Below are positions 44,083 through 56,700 of a stretch of DNA of 64,000 nt, piece by piece. The notes under the pieces are model-generated. The model searched no databases, was not told the DNA's origin, and saw only the letters and a list, made by a program, of their open reading frames with translations. Source of the stretch: Neodontobutis hainanensis. Its lineage: Eukaryota; Chordata; Actinopteri; Gobiiformes; Odontobutidae. The translations under genes and the position numbers were made by a program. Every line of letters begins with the position of its first letter. Position 1 is the first letter of the stretch. The DNA lies in assembly GCA_024349245.1 (NCBI GenBank), contig JALDNG010002248.1, positions 1-64,000 on the forward strand. Direction: 5' to 3'.

Positions 44083-44888
44083 AAGAGTTCTCTTGACTCC
44101 ACTTAAACTGTGGAGAACATATTTAGAAAGAACTCTTAGTCCAAAGTAAATAGTGTAGTGAGAAGTGTAGCAATGGTTCAGGGGTAGAGTGGGTGATCTG
44201 TCAAAGATCACAACATGTCCCTCTCATGTTGTGTAAGTTAAGTTCTAAGTTATAGAGGCAGCAGTGTCAGGAGCTAGAGCAGATGGTCCACTAACTGAAG
44301 GGTGGCTGGTGCAATCCCCAGCTCTTCTCTTTATGTTTTTAAAGCCAAAGGTAAGAAATGTCTTTAGATTTCTATCAGCAATGTTATTTATTTCTTTTTG
44401 ACGGGAAGTCTCACCTCTGATTTGTCTTCTTTTCACATAAAAGTCTGTGGCAGATAAAAGAAAGGTATCCAGTAAAATGAACAGCGCTGGATATAGTCAC
44501 ATTGTTATATTTTATACTGTCTAATGAATTATTTCTGTGGTTTTCTTTTTCTTCAGAGATGTGTCCGTTCTGTGGCTGCTGGCCTCTCAGGTGTAACCTG
44601 TCCGGGTCTGATCCCGGTCTGATCTGTAAATAACTAACTGTTTAATTCATATAAAAAAATATTTTTTGACAATAATATCTGCACTTTTAGCATCCAGAAA
44701 CCGAGAAGAAGTCTAATCCTGCCAGAGTGTGACCTGTCCCCAACATGATCCAGTTCAGGAGAAGAGGATAAAAGCCAGCAGAGTCCTGAGCCCCAACACA
44801 AGTGAGAAGTCCTTCTACCTCTAATCTAGTATCTCAGCTGTTGCACTGAAGTAACAGTTTGAACAGACATGCCTCTTGTTTTCTGTAG

Positions 44889-45200
44889 GAAACCTAAACA
44901 TGCATTTTCTGATGACATCCTTGTCTGCTAAAGCCGGAAGAACCCAGATCCTCAGAAACTGTTGTGGTAAGAAAAAAAACTATATTGTATTTTTCTCTTG
45001 TGCTCGTGCAGCAAAAGGCTATCCACTAATAAATGTTTTGTTGTCATTGCAGAGGAAGGCTGCAGCACTGGGAAGGGTCCCGTGAAGCCAGTGGAAGAAG
45101 CCCACTCTTCTTCACATCAAGACTAACAAACAGTGCATCAGTGACTCCAGATGATACAACAGCACAAATGGCCTTTGATGAAGAGATGAAGCAAGAATGA
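44889..45200 (+). CDS. Two 3' exons of an unknown gene (copy 2)
   Basis: Exon 44889-44967 (NMHFLMTSLSAKAGRTQILR) ends before GTAAGAAA. The terminal exon begins after TTGCAG (45052) and ends at TGA 45198. It encodes GRLQHWEGSREASGRSPLFF then TSRLTNSASVTPDDTTAQMA, matching copy 1 with conservative changes. A second frame ending EEAHSSSHQD is also open, and only that one keeps phase with the exon before. Function unknown. Confidence 0.4.
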
Positions 45201-46071
45201 CTTGAAAACCAAACTGAATATTGTATTTATTAAATAAATGACATTATTTTACAAGTACAATCATTTTGTACTTATTTATAAAATCATTTCTGTTTAGGTC
45301 TTTTAGTAAACATTGTCTCGCTACTTAAATATATTTAAATGTTGCCGGAGCTATAAGACATCATTGATTAGATTATTTTTGTGGCTTAAACCGTGAACAC
45401 CACTGACAGAACCACACAAACCTTTCTGCTCAAAGAAGATTATTTCAGAAACACTGTTGTAAGTCTAGCTTCACAATATCTGTATTATATAGAACGTTCA
45501 TTTAAATGACATTCAACTCGAGCATGGTTCTTCATTACAACCAAACTAAAATGATAAACGACAGTCAGAACCTTTGGAGAGACTGAAGCAAAATTGATCA
45601 GTAACTTCTGGAAATGAAAGAAAATGTGTTCAAAGTTCTCCAACACATTCTGTGTTAGATTCTTGAGCAATGATGAATACTGCTAGAAAAAAAGCTATTA
45701 CAAGAAATTGTGAGATAGTGGAAACAACAACAAAGCAAAACTGGCACAGAGGTCAAGACTTCAATAAGAATTATTGGACGAAACAAATACACATTTAAGG
45801 CTACACAAGTTCATTCTTTAACAAGACAAAAACTGAATATGTGTTATGGGTAATTATGTGCTTCACAGGCATTTTTGCCTTAAATATAAGAATACAATGA
45901 AACAAAGTGACAAAATGTCTTGCTTGAGATACTTTTTTAAACAGTAAAGAGTAAGTCCACCAGTTCAAAATGAGGAGAAAATAATTTCCTGTTTCTTTTT
46001 ACACACTGTTGCCAGCATTAAATAACTGTAGCAACTGTAATGCAAGATAACAAAATAAAAATAAACTTTAG

Positions 46072-47165
46072 TAGATTGTGTTTCTTTGAGTCTGTATCCA
46101 GGTTTTTTTTTCCTTTATGACTTTCTTGCTTTTGGGTTTGACCTCTGGAGGTTTGGGGTTCAAACATGGCCTAGACCTGGTCCGATCAGAAGTACGGCTC
46201 ATCTCAGGATCCGAGCGAACACCCTGGGCAGAGATGGACTTTGCTCGAGTGGAGAGGGACCAATCCTCCAGCAGGTTAGGCTGGGGGTAGGACCTCATGG
46301 CGTCTGTAATGTGTGCTGCTTCCTAACATGGGGAGGTGGATGTGGTCATTACTGAGGTAGCAGCTGCAGTGGGACAAGACAGAGCCATGTGGCGGGACTA
46401 AATAACTCAGACCAGAATATTCCTATGCTTGGGCATGACCAGAACCAGAGCCAAAGAAGCAGGGGCTTGGTGACTACGCGAACAGTTGGGATCAACATTA
46501 GGATATATTTTGGCCAGTTTGGTCCTAGAGAGGTGCAGGCGATTAAATACTTTGAATTGTATCAACCTGTGCCTAACACAGATAGACCATGTGTATATTT
46601 TAGTAACAAGACTATTTAGAACCATTACTCAATATCCCTGTGTCCATGGAATAGAGTAAAACAGTCAAATTATCCATACTTGTTTCCTACATATATTAGA
46701 AGACAGTTCTCAAAGGAAAAAAATAAATAAATAAAATGAAATAAAAATAAAATAACATATGCAACTAGCCATCAGTACGCCCACTGTCCAATGTCCCTGA
46801 ACTGATCCAATGTCCCATGACATTACACTGCAGCAAAATTGATCCCCAACAACAGTTGGTTCACTCCAATACTCTGGTACCCATCCTAAAGTAGTGTTGA
46901 TTGCTGTTAATGAAAACAAGTATTAAAGACACATTCTGGCTTGCTTTTAATTACTATATGAATTCTGTATGTCTTTGGCTAGTGCTGTTGACAAAAAAGT
47001 AAGAAACACATACATAAAATATCATGAAATTGATTCTAAAGGCTAAGATGAAAAATGGCAAACCTGCAAAGCCTTTCTGAATTCAAGAACTGGAACTTGC
47101 ATTGTGCCATCTTTGTCAATGTTTCAGAAGAAATCCAAGAGTCGCAACATGCACTCATCTAAATA
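46072..47165 (-). pseudogene. LRRC74-like gene, copy 2, broken
   Basis: EF-hand exon about 47165-47067: DYLDECMLRLLDFF, a TGA stop, NIDKDGTMQVPVLEFRKALQ. Second EF-hand exon survives only as a stub at 46887. Terminal exon remnant 46352-46072 keeps MRSYPQPNLLEDWSLSTRAK and the Lys-rich tail, but its first two-thirds are replaced by unrelated sequence at 46385-46860. The copy keeps an intact FRKALQ end that copy 1 has lost, so the two copies decayed separately. Confidence 0.65.
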
Positions 47166-47396
47166 ATCCTTAAAAACATTTGAAGAAGACATATTTATTT
47201 AGTTATTATCCAAAATCACAGAGGCTAGTTCATCTGGTAGTAGCTGTTGTTGAACATGTAGAGCAGTGGGATTGGGAGGGACAGTGGGGGGTTCTCCAAT
47301 TGTTATTTTGTGGGTTGCAGTCTGAAAAAAATGTGAAAAGTCAGAGTCAAAGTACGAGTCATCCTTAAAAAAATTCAATTTGAGTCAAGTCATCTT

Positions 47397-47817
47397 CGCT
47401 CTCAGGACGCTGGCCTCCTTCAACTTCCTCGAATGAAGAAGAAGTCGCTGGCTACAGAGCCTTTTCTTATAGAGCCCCATTTTTATGGAATGGGCTCCCG
47501 GTGGAAGTGCATCGAGCTGACTCTGTTGAGGTTTTCAAAACATACTTATTTCACCAAACGTATGGAGACTGACTCATCATAGGGTTAGGTTTACACTGGC
47601 TGTAGCTGTAGGTACACACTCAACCGCTCATATTATTATTACATCTGCCTATTTTTCAGTAGTATTTAGCACTTTTTCTCCTTTCTACCTCCTCCTAGGG
47701 TGGACACAAACCTCTCATCTGCTGGTGATGTGTACCCCCCATCCCCGGACTCTGCTCCAGTGTGAGGACCCCCAGCTCATCTTTCATCTACCTTGATGTT
47801 GGCTGAGGTCCCATCCA

Positions 47818-47911
<94 letters not shown>

Positions 47912-48180
47912 TTTTTTTTTGTGAATGTTTGTAATTCGAAATTTTTTTTTTTAACTGTCCTGGACACATTCTTGCACGGCCTGTCCGTCCTGGGAGTGGA
48001 TCCCTCCTTCTGTGGTTCTCCCTGAGGTTTCTCTTTTTTCCCGGCTGGGTTTTTTTTTAGGAGTTTTTCCTCACCCTGATGGAGCGCCTAAGGACAGGGG
48101 ATGTTGTCTAGTGCAGTCTGTTTAGCCCTTTAAGGCGGCTGTTTTTGTGATATTGGGCTAATCAAAAATGAATGTCTTGT
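47397..48180 (+). mobile_element. LINE 3' end (Rex1/L2-like) with CA microsatellite
   Basis: Begins GYRAFSYRAPFLWNGLPVEV and FKTYLFHQTYGD then stop (47450-47572), the C-terminus of a CR1/L2/Rex1-group LINE. The 3'-UTR has GGATCCCTCCTTCTGTGGTT, CCTGAGGTTTCTC and TGATATTGGGCTA, typical of teleost Rex1-like tails. (CA)n at 47818-47905 lies in the UTR. Inserted in GAGTC-type repeat sequence. Confidence 0.65.
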
Positions 48181-48299
48181 CTATCTTTAGTTGAACTGCA
48201 AGTCCGAGTCACTAAAGAAAGTGAGTTACAAATCTGAAAACTGTGGGAGCCAAGCTGACACATGACTGGGATTTTAGTTTTGTGCATGACTTGCGAGTC

Positions 48300-48637
48300 T
48301 GTTACGATCCCCGCTAAACAAAAGGGACCTGAACATAAAGTCAAACCACACAAAGTGTAAGGCAACACAAATCAAATAACAAACCGTTAAAACAGGACCA
48401 CCGAGCCCATCACCTAAAAGAACTAACTGAAAACATAAAAGAGGAGCTGAACGTCTAAACTGCCCCTGGCATCAACAGCAGCACAAACAGGAGGCGGAGC
48501 CCAGCAGGAAACAGGAGCAAGAAGCCGGCACCAGCATCCTCCTTATAAAGGGTAGCAGCCAATCAGGAGCCGAGATCAGATACCCCCCCACTCCTCCTGC
48601 AGGTGGAACACACAGACAATTACATGCATATGTAACA
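48300..48637 (-). repeat. 3' LTR of the second Gmr1-type element
   Basis: Plus edges TGTTACGATCCCCGC and CATATGTAACA. Left flank GAGTC at 48295-48299, preceded by GTGCATGACTTGC. Confidence 0.85.
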
Positions 48638-50425
48638 CCCTCACCCAAAAACACTGAATATGTTTGAAGAAAAAAAAACTGCTTCAGTTTATATTATACA
48701 TAAGTATATAGACGGGACAACGCATCCGCGACACGTTCTTTTACCGCGAATGTGTTGAATTTTTATGTTGAACGATTGAATGCGCAGACTCCAATTCATA
48801 AGGCGACGATTTTTATTGCGCATGCGGTCTAGGAACACTAAGGGATTATGGTCCGTAAAGACAACCACAGGCACACAAGAGCCACCCATATAAACCTCAA
48901 AGTGTTCCAGAGCCATTACCAGTGCCAGTGCTTCTTTTTCCGATGGTGGAATACCACCTTTGATGTTTATCAAGATGTTTTGAAAAAAGAAAACCAGATG
49001 TTCAACGCAATCAGGCCCATCTTGTAGGAGAACAGCACCGATGGCAAAATCACAAGCATCAACGGCCAATTTAAACGTTTGGTCAAATTGAGGCGCAGCT
49101 TGAACGGGAGAATTAATTAGCAAACTTTGCTCAAATACAGTTTGACAACCATCAGTCCAATAAAAGTCCACTTTAGGGCTGAGGAGGTCAGTCAACGGCG
49201 CAGCAATGGCGGAAAAGTTTTTAGCCCCTGTAATAGCCCACCATGGCTAAATAACAGTTGGTTGGTGGGAACAGGGACAGCGAGAATCGCCTAAACCTTA
49301 GCTTGAACTGGACGCACTTGACCTCCCCTCACCCTTTTTACAAGATAGGTCACTGTTGCTTGCCCAAACTCACATTTTGTCAAGTTAACTGTTAATGTGT
49401 ACTGTAATGTGCTCCACCCACGAAGACAAACAAACAACCAAGTCATCAAGATATGCTTCACAAAAAGACAATCCAGACAACACTACACGCATAAGCCTCT
49501 GAAATGTTACACATGCCAAAGGCCATAACCGAATACTGAAGGAAGTCATCAGGTGTAACAAAAGCACATATTACTTTGGCGCGTTCAGTTAAAGGGACCT
49601 GCCAATATCCTTTTAGTAAGTCTAGCTTTGTCACAAACTTGGCAGCACCAACATGATCCACGCAATCCTCCATTTGTGGAAGAGGATAACAGTTAGTCTT
49701 CGTTACACCATTAACTTTCCTGAAGTCTGTACAAAAGCGGTCATCACCATTAGCTTTAATCGTCAATAAGCAGGGTGAGCTCCACGCACTACGGCTTCTT
49801 TTGGCTATGCCATACTGCAGCATATACTCCACCTGTTTTTTCAGACGGCCACGTTTGTCTGGATTAACCTGATATGGATGCTGTTTTATAGGCCTTGAAT
49901 CACCTACATCAATATCATGAGTCTGAGAGGGCACAGCAGCAAACAGTGACCTATTGGACGGAATTACATTCACCATTTCTTTCTGCTGAGAATCTAAAAG
50001 GTGGAACAATAAAACTGACAAACTTTTTAAAGCCTCCGAGTTGGAAAATTTACCCTGAGTCAAAGCCCCGGACCACGAGTCATTTTCAATTTCAGTGCCG
50101 GACAGCTCCTGTTTACCAGCCGCCAAACTAATTCACGGCTTGGCGCGTTCAGCACCGGACAGCTCCTGTTTACCAACCAGCCGCTAATTTGCGACTCGGA
50201 GCATTCAGCACCGGACAGCTCCCGACAAGCCCGCAAATGAATACGGGTCTCAGTGTTCTCAACCCCAAGCAACGCTGCAGACTCTTTAGCGTCTGCCACC
50301 ACCAAGGACGAGTCATTTCGGTCATAATAAGATTTTAACATGTTCACATGGCAAAGGCGTGTGCCACGCCGGCTGTCAGGTGTGAAAATCAAGTAGTCTC
50401 TGTCACCCAGTTTCTTTTTCACAAC
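48300..50425 (-). mobile_element. Second Gmr1-type gypsy element, 5'-truncated
   Basis: 3' LTR at 48300-48637, polypurine tract GGGTGAGGG at 48638-48646, then minus-strand RNase H (KLAVDACDFAIGAVLLQDG, FTDHNPLVFLDRMRNKN; 49085-48800), RT (VEYMLQYGIAKRSRSAWSSP, NGDDRFCTDFRKVNGVT, LLKGYWQVPLTERAKVICAF, EAYLDDLVV; 49850-49430) and an integrase C-terminal block (GDRDYLIFTPDSRRGTRLCH; about 50400) upstream of RT. So it has the same integrase-first order as 38934-43182. Related but clearly divergent in sequence. Cut at 50425, where LINE sequence begins. Confidence 0.85.
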
Positions 50426-50439
50426 ATAACATTACCTCA

Positions 50440-51025
50440 GGCAGTAAGGGTTGGCAGTAACACATCCAGCACCAGCAGTGACAACAATCTCTCTCTGAAC
50501 GTGGAGAAGACGAAGGAGATTGTTGTTGACTTCAGGAGAGCACTCAGCATGTTTCTCTGACCATCAATGGTGCGACTGTGTAGGGAGTGAACAGCACCAA
50601 GTTCCTGGGTGTGCACATCGCAGAGGACCTCTCCTGGACTGAAAACACAGCAGAACTGGCCAAGAAATCACAACAGCGTCTCTACTTCCTCTGCAAACTG
50701 AGGAGAGCCAGAGCCCCACCCCCATCATGTACACCTTCTACTGAGGCACCATCGAGAGCATCCTGTCGAGATGCATCACTGTGTGGTACGGCGCCTGCAA
50801 GGCGTCCTGCCGAAAGACTCTGCAATGCATAGTGAGAGCAGCTGAGAAGATCATTGGTGTCTCTCTTCCCTCCCTCCAGCAAATTTACAGAACACGTCTC
50901 ATCCGCAAAGCCTTCTGCATTGCACGTGATCCCACCCACCCATCACACAGCTTCTCCAGCCTGCTGCCATCAGGAGGAGAGGACCAGCAGACTGAAGGAC
51001 AATGTAAACTTCCTTTTGTTTAATG
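50440..51025 (+). mobile_element. I/Nimb-like LINE, C-terminal RT fragment
   Basis: Reads DNNLSLNVEKTKEIVVDFRR (50480), TKFLGVHIAEDLSW (50592), KKSQQRLYFLCKLRRA (50665), a degraded CTPSTEAPSRAS block, then VRAAEKIIGVSLPSLQQIYR and DPTHPSHSFSSLLPSG in another frame. These are the C-terminal motifs of a common teleost LINE. Clade name is recalled, not tested. Frameshifts at 50555 and 50730. Confidence 0.7.
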
Positions 51026-52560
51026 TATACACATATTTTAACCCCTATTGACTCGACATAATTCCTTTAAAGTATGGTCAAATAGTAACTTAAATTTTGC
51101 ACTAAACCTACATAATCTCTTGTACCTATGTCTTTAACTGACTAATTAATTTTGTATCTGCCTGATTTAAGATAAGCCCATAAAGTAATTTATTCCAAAC
51201 TTCTCACAGTTCCTTGTTAAACTGTCCAACAACTAAGTCCGTCACACAACTAACTATTCTTTTTCAATCAACAACAACACACAACAAACCTTTGCAATTA
51301 ATATAAACCTCTGCAACTACCAAATAATTCTGACCATCTCAACAGATTAACTTTATCACAAAACCCTTTAATACTTAATATAATTCTTACATGTGACTCT
51401 TCTAGCTTAAATTTCCTCCATTCTTAAAATAAATTATCCTATGGATAAATTCTTTATCAGTTCTCTTAAATTAAATGAACTTATCTTTTCTTCTATTCTC
51501 TATTTTAATCTTCACTGTTTTTGTTGTATTAATACTTCACTTGTAATTGTAATTCCCATCATTACTTCTATCTGCATATCAATTTTTCTACGTAAATAAT
51601 CTCTTTGTTCATGCATCATTATCTCCTTTGTTCTCATAATTCAACTTCAATTTAAACTATTTCATCTTTAAAGTTACTTTTAACTTGTTTTCTAATGGTA
51701 ATCCTCTGCTCCAGTTGTATGTATGCTTAAACTTAACAAACCTACTTTGTTCAAAACCAGTAAACTCTTCCTAATGTCCTACATTAATTAATTCACAGTC
51801 CAATTATCACCAAATTATACTAAAGTCAAAACGTCTTATCCATTAAACAATACAGTTAAACCTTAATTGTATCCAGTCCTCCAATAATCAAAATAAACTC
51901 ACTAGAGTTCTAACAAGACACATCAGCATGTTTCTGAGCTGCTCTCTCTTAGTCTCTGTCTGTCACAGATCTTAGCCCAATAAAATCTTTGAAAAATACA
52001 TTCACCTTTTTGCCCTGTTTAAATTTGTTCAATAAGCCTCCTGTTGTTAACAATAATACAAACTATTGTGTTCAGTTTATCTGAGTTTCACAAACTCTCT
52101 CTCTGAGCGTTACCATGGAGAAGTCTTTACTCACCCACTATGATCTATATCAGATGAGCTTTGTAATAAGATGTTATTGTATTACTACTGTAGAGTTTTA
52201 CTCCAGGAAAATAAACCCATATAGAAGCCTATCCCAAAAATTGAATGTAGATCTGTGAAGGTATCATCACAAATAAATCCCTTCTAAATAATTATCCCTC
52301 TATTCTGTTGATATTTTAAAGTCCACCAAAATTAAATTTAATAAAATCTAACTTCAAATACATCCCATTATATTGTCTACTATTACTATCCCCTCTTTGA
52401 TTCTGTTTAAAAGAATCATAAACAAATCTGACTATTATTAATCTGTCTCAGCTGGACCTCTGTTTCACTCACAGTTCTTCCTCATTTCTCTAAGATTGTC
52501 TCCTTGTTGAATTGAATTTACTTGGAATCGTATTTGCTTCCTTTAAAATAGTTATTTTCT
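51026..52560. other. AT-rich region, pyrimidine-biased on plus
   Basis: No coding domain seen. Long runs of T/C on plus (A/G on minus) as in 53783-58543, so it may be interior of the same retrovirus-like element, too decayed to read. Confidence 0.3.
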
Positions 52561-52943
52561 TTTTTACCTGATTTGATGTGTACAGGTCAGTGTGAAAGAT
52601 GACACCAGACCTTCTTTTTTACCTGATTTGATGTGTACAGGTCAGTGTGAAAGATGACACCAGACCTTCTTTTTTACCTGATTTGATGTGTACAGGTCAG
52701 TGTGAAAGATGACACCAGACCTTCTTTTTACCTGATTTGATGTGTACAGGTCAGTGTGAAAGATGACACCAGACCTTCTTTTTACCTGATTTGATGTGTA
52801 CAGGTCAGTGTGAAAGATGACACCAGACCTTCTTTTTTACCTGATTTGATGTGTACAGGTCAGTGTGAAAGATGACACCAGACCTTCTTTTTTACCTGAT
52901 TTGATGTGTACAGGTCAGTGTGAAAGATGACACCAGACCTTCT
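52561..52943. repeat. 54/55-bp tandem repeat, seven copies
   Basis: ACCTGATTTG starts at 52566, 52621, 52676, 52730, 52784, 52839 and 52894. The unit continues ATGTGTACAGGTCAGTGTGA and AAGATGACACCAGACCTTC, with T4-T6 length variation. Each copy carries AAATCAG|GTAAAA on minus, a donor-like site. Confidence 0.95.
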
Positions 52944-53423
52944 CATGAGACATTCACTGTTCTCCATTCAACCTTGAAGTTTTGAACACTTCTTGTTGAA
53001 GACTACATTTCCAGACTTGCTCTGCAGCCGGAAGGTGTTGTTTCTGTAGAATTCTCCTCAGCACCTTTTAATCTGTTGGAAGTTAACCTTGTATTTCTGT
53101 TAGATGTTGTCTAAACCATTTTCTGATCCATGAGTCTGTTTTATGGTCTCTCACTGGAGAGTCTTCAACTCTAGATGACTCTGTGTCCTCCATAACTCTT
53201 ATCTCCAACCCTTCCTAAGTGACCTTTATGACCTCTGTGTGTTTATTCTATTTTCACACAGACCTTCTTTTCTCTGGACAAGATCAACCTGTCAACATTG
53301 TTTTATGTCTTGTCTTCTTCTGTCATTAGTATTGATGCCTAACTTACTCCAGACCATACTGTATGATGTCATAAACTTTTAACTCTTTCTACACTTCTCA
53401 GTCAATGCTTTAATCTTAGACAC

Positions 53424-53782
53424 TGTTATAGGAATATTTTATATCCAGAGAGACACGGAGACCGATTATAATTTAACAAGCAATGGTCAGGTTTTAATCC
53501 TTGCAAGGAGGAGCAAAGCAGACACAGTAACAATGATACAGCGGCAGGTTTGCTTCCTGATGTAAACTTAACATGGGATTATATACAACACAGTGGCGTC
53601 CTTGGTGAGAGGCGTTCACAATGGTCCAGGAGAAAGAGTCCCGTGACAAGCCATGTCTCAGTCCTGTTATATCTACTCCATGCTTGGATTAGAGCGAAGG
53701 ACATGACATGAATTTGACATGACCTGAAGAGAACTATAAGCCCCCAGTAACTCTAAACATAGGAATTAAAATTCTTATAACA
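53424..53782 (-). repeat. LTR-like block with palindromic ends
   Basis: Starts TGTTATAGGAATA and ends TTCTTATAACA, with 5-bp flanks GACAC and GCCAC (one mismatch). On minus a TATATAATCCC box (about 53588) lies upstream of a T-rich R-like part. Could be a solo LTR or the 3' LTR of the element to its right; sequence does not match the LTR at 58544. Confidence 0.45.
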
Positions 53783-56700
53783 GCCACTTACTTCAAACAC
53801 TGCTGTAATAGTTTTTGAATCCTATGCTGTTAAAGTATTATCTGTTTTCAGTTTTACAATGTCTCTCAAAAACAGAATACATCTACAAATAACATTAACT
53901 CTGCTTCAGTTGGTTAATGTTACATCTGTTCTCACTGTTTTAGAATTTATCTGTTGGTTTTAATCAGACACATGGCTTTTATTTTATATTTTTCCTGCTG
54001 GGTTAACTGTTTACATCTTTTGTTTTATTAAATTCAGAACTGAAAATATTACTTTATATTTTCTCCTAGTTTTTGTTTAGACAAATTTAGGACTTTAGAT
54101 CATAAATGTGTAACTGGTGTTAAAACATTGTAATTGGAAAACCCCTTTTATCACTGAACCTTTTATAAACTTTGTCACAGCTGAAGCTAATTTTCTGTAA
54201 CATAGTGTTAATCTTTATTCAATATTGTCTCATTTTGAGCTGCATTAAACTATTGTTTTTATACTACTAGAGTATCTTGCTCATCACTGCTGATGATAAC
54301 CATCTCTCTCTGTTACGTTTAGATGGAACATTATATTTTAATCAGAATTTCCTAAAGATAGATTATGTGCATGTTTTTTTTAACACAGAAAATGTTCTGT
54401 CTGACTCCATATTCACTTCAATTTAAGCCTTTTATCAATTTGGTCTTAATTTTTTCAGACTTCTTAAAGAAGCTATTAATACAGCAAAGTTACAATCCAC
54501 AACCTGCTATAACCTGCCATTCCTAATAATTTCAACATTTATTCTACTATTTTTTGCTTCAAAGCTTTTGTTTTAGCTTTGAAGTGAGACGGATCAAGTT
54601 TCCTAAATTTTTCACTTAGTATTTAGACTGAATATTCTCAGATTGACAAAATATAATTTTCTTTACTAATTGTTTTTTTTTCTTTTCACAAATACTAAAT
54701 TTGTAACACTGATGGAGTCTAACTCACATCGTCGCTGCTTGATCAGACACAGATCATATACTCACTAGATCTCTGTTCTCACTATCTTCAGGTTTACTTT
54801 AGATGAAGATAACTTTAGGTCTTTGAGGACTCGACTGTAAGACAGACTCTTTTCTCTTCCGTCTCAGTCATAATGTGTAAAACAGAAAAAATACAGAACT
54901 TAAATCTATTACTGTTGCCAATTTCAATTCAGGAGAATATTAGACAGTGTCAAAACCAGATCAGAAACCATAGACATTTCATTGTCTTGGAACATTTTCT
55001 CTACAGTTCAGCCTGGACTACATCACATCCTCTTAATGACACTTTAAATATTTATTGATCTCCTAAACATTTAATTTAGATATACATTTTACTTTTTACT
55101 TTTTCGTACAGTACTGCTGTTAACTTTGGTTTAAGTGCACAAAACCCCAGTCCTTTTGTCACTTAATGCAACTTTAGGAGTTGAGTTTTTTGATCCAAAA
55201 CCAAGTCTCAAACTGGGAATAAGAGGTACACCATCGCTTCTTGTCTTTCCAATATATATATTGTCTTGTAATTGAAAGTTTTTTCCCATCACTTGCTTCT
55301 TTCCAACTTCTCATAGTCCAAATTATATTTTTTCCCCTCTGATGTACATCATTGAACGGTGTAACTGCATCTTCAGCTCTTCTGAAGTTTTATATAGCCT
55401 TTGTGTTCTTTCTATTTTTTTAGTCCATTTCTGTATTAGTTCTGAATCCTGTGTTCTTCTCAGCCAGTTATTACAGACTGAATAGTCATTTCTCTTCTGT
55501 CCTGCTGTAATGTTAACAAGGCAGTCTCTCTGGATGCATCTCCCTGCTCACACAGCTCCTCTGGTGTCTGATGAGGTTTAATGGGGTTGGGCAGGACTCA
55601 CCAGACACTGTTTAGGTCTGTCTCACTCTCCAAACCTGCCTCAGACACCTCTCTGTACGGCAGACTTTCCTCTGTACGGGATCCACTGTGATCTGTTAGG
55701 ATAATCCTGTTACGGTGACATCGGCTCTGCTGAAGAAGACTGGAACAGAAACATAGGTTATTCATATTCCGGGGTTCTGTAGTTAAACTCTGCTCGTCTT
55801 TGCGGAGTTCCCTGTTCTTAACACACTCCTGTTTATCATTCTTCTCCTTGTGCTGTTGTTCAGTTTGATCATTTGCAGCAGTATTAGCTTTATCTTCAAA
55901 CTTTTATTTGCTTCTTTCTCTTCTTTCTTTAGCTTTCTGTAAGCTTTCCCATAATTCAATATAATGCACAGTTGATCTTCTTTGATTTTTTCAACTGAGA
56001 TTTGCTTTAGTGTAATTCAGGAGGTCTTCTCTTTTTTAACCATTTCCTCATACATCCTTTAATAATTTTTCCATAAGCCTTTAGACTTGGCCCGTATGAG
56101 GTCTGTTTAGGATCAGAAAGCCTAATGTTGATAATAGCTCCAGAAGAACTTTTCTGTCCGTGTTTTAACCCTTTCTCTGGCATTTTTGTTTTTATATCTT
56201 CTCCGTCTTGACGGGACTGACTTCTTATCATTTTATCCAGTTCTTTGATTTCCTTTATTTCATTGTTTCTAAAGTCAGAGTCTTTTAACTCATTTGGACA
56301 GGAGCGGGTCTCTTCACATTTCCCCAAATCCTTATCTCTCTGAGGATCGGGGGTGCTATTCCCAGAGGGAGAGACGCTGCTGCAGCCACTCTCTTCTTCT
56401 CCAACTAACACTGCTCTGGTTCGTTCAGTTATAACACACTGGAGTTCTTCAGACAGCGCTTTTATTGGAAACTGTTCAGGATTTTCTTTATAAAGAAAAG
56501 ACAATAGTGCTGAAGGTTCTGTACAAGTCTTAACAATTATTTCTGGACCCACAACAGCTGACTGCACTGGTTTTGTTTCAGTTAATTCAATTTGTCTCCG
56601 TTTTGACTCCTCTCTAAACCATCCCAATATTTCATTTTCTTTCATGTGTTTTTTCTCCCGTTTACAACTCAGAACTTTAGCTTTGTAAAGTTTTATATTT

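Larger units (their letters stand above)
44083..47165. repeat. Segmental duplication, copy 2 (partner 19350-21870)
   Basis: Starts at a shared GAACTCCAC-type phrase (CTCTTGACTCCACTTAAACT against CTCTGGACTCCACCCAAACT) and ends after the EF-hand exon. Longer than copy 1 because of insertions, including 46385-46860, which replaces most of the LRRC74-like terminal exon. Confidence 0.85.

Noticed and set aside
44275..44330. tRNA-like B-box (GGTGCAATCCCC) near CTAACTGAAGGGTGG
   Set aside because: No cloverleaf can be drawn around it; the phrase belongs to a dispersed SINE-like repeat also at 19550, 38920, 43360 and 43970.
47784..47969. Open frame of Cys-Val repeats
   Set aside because: Translation of the (CA)n microsatellite.
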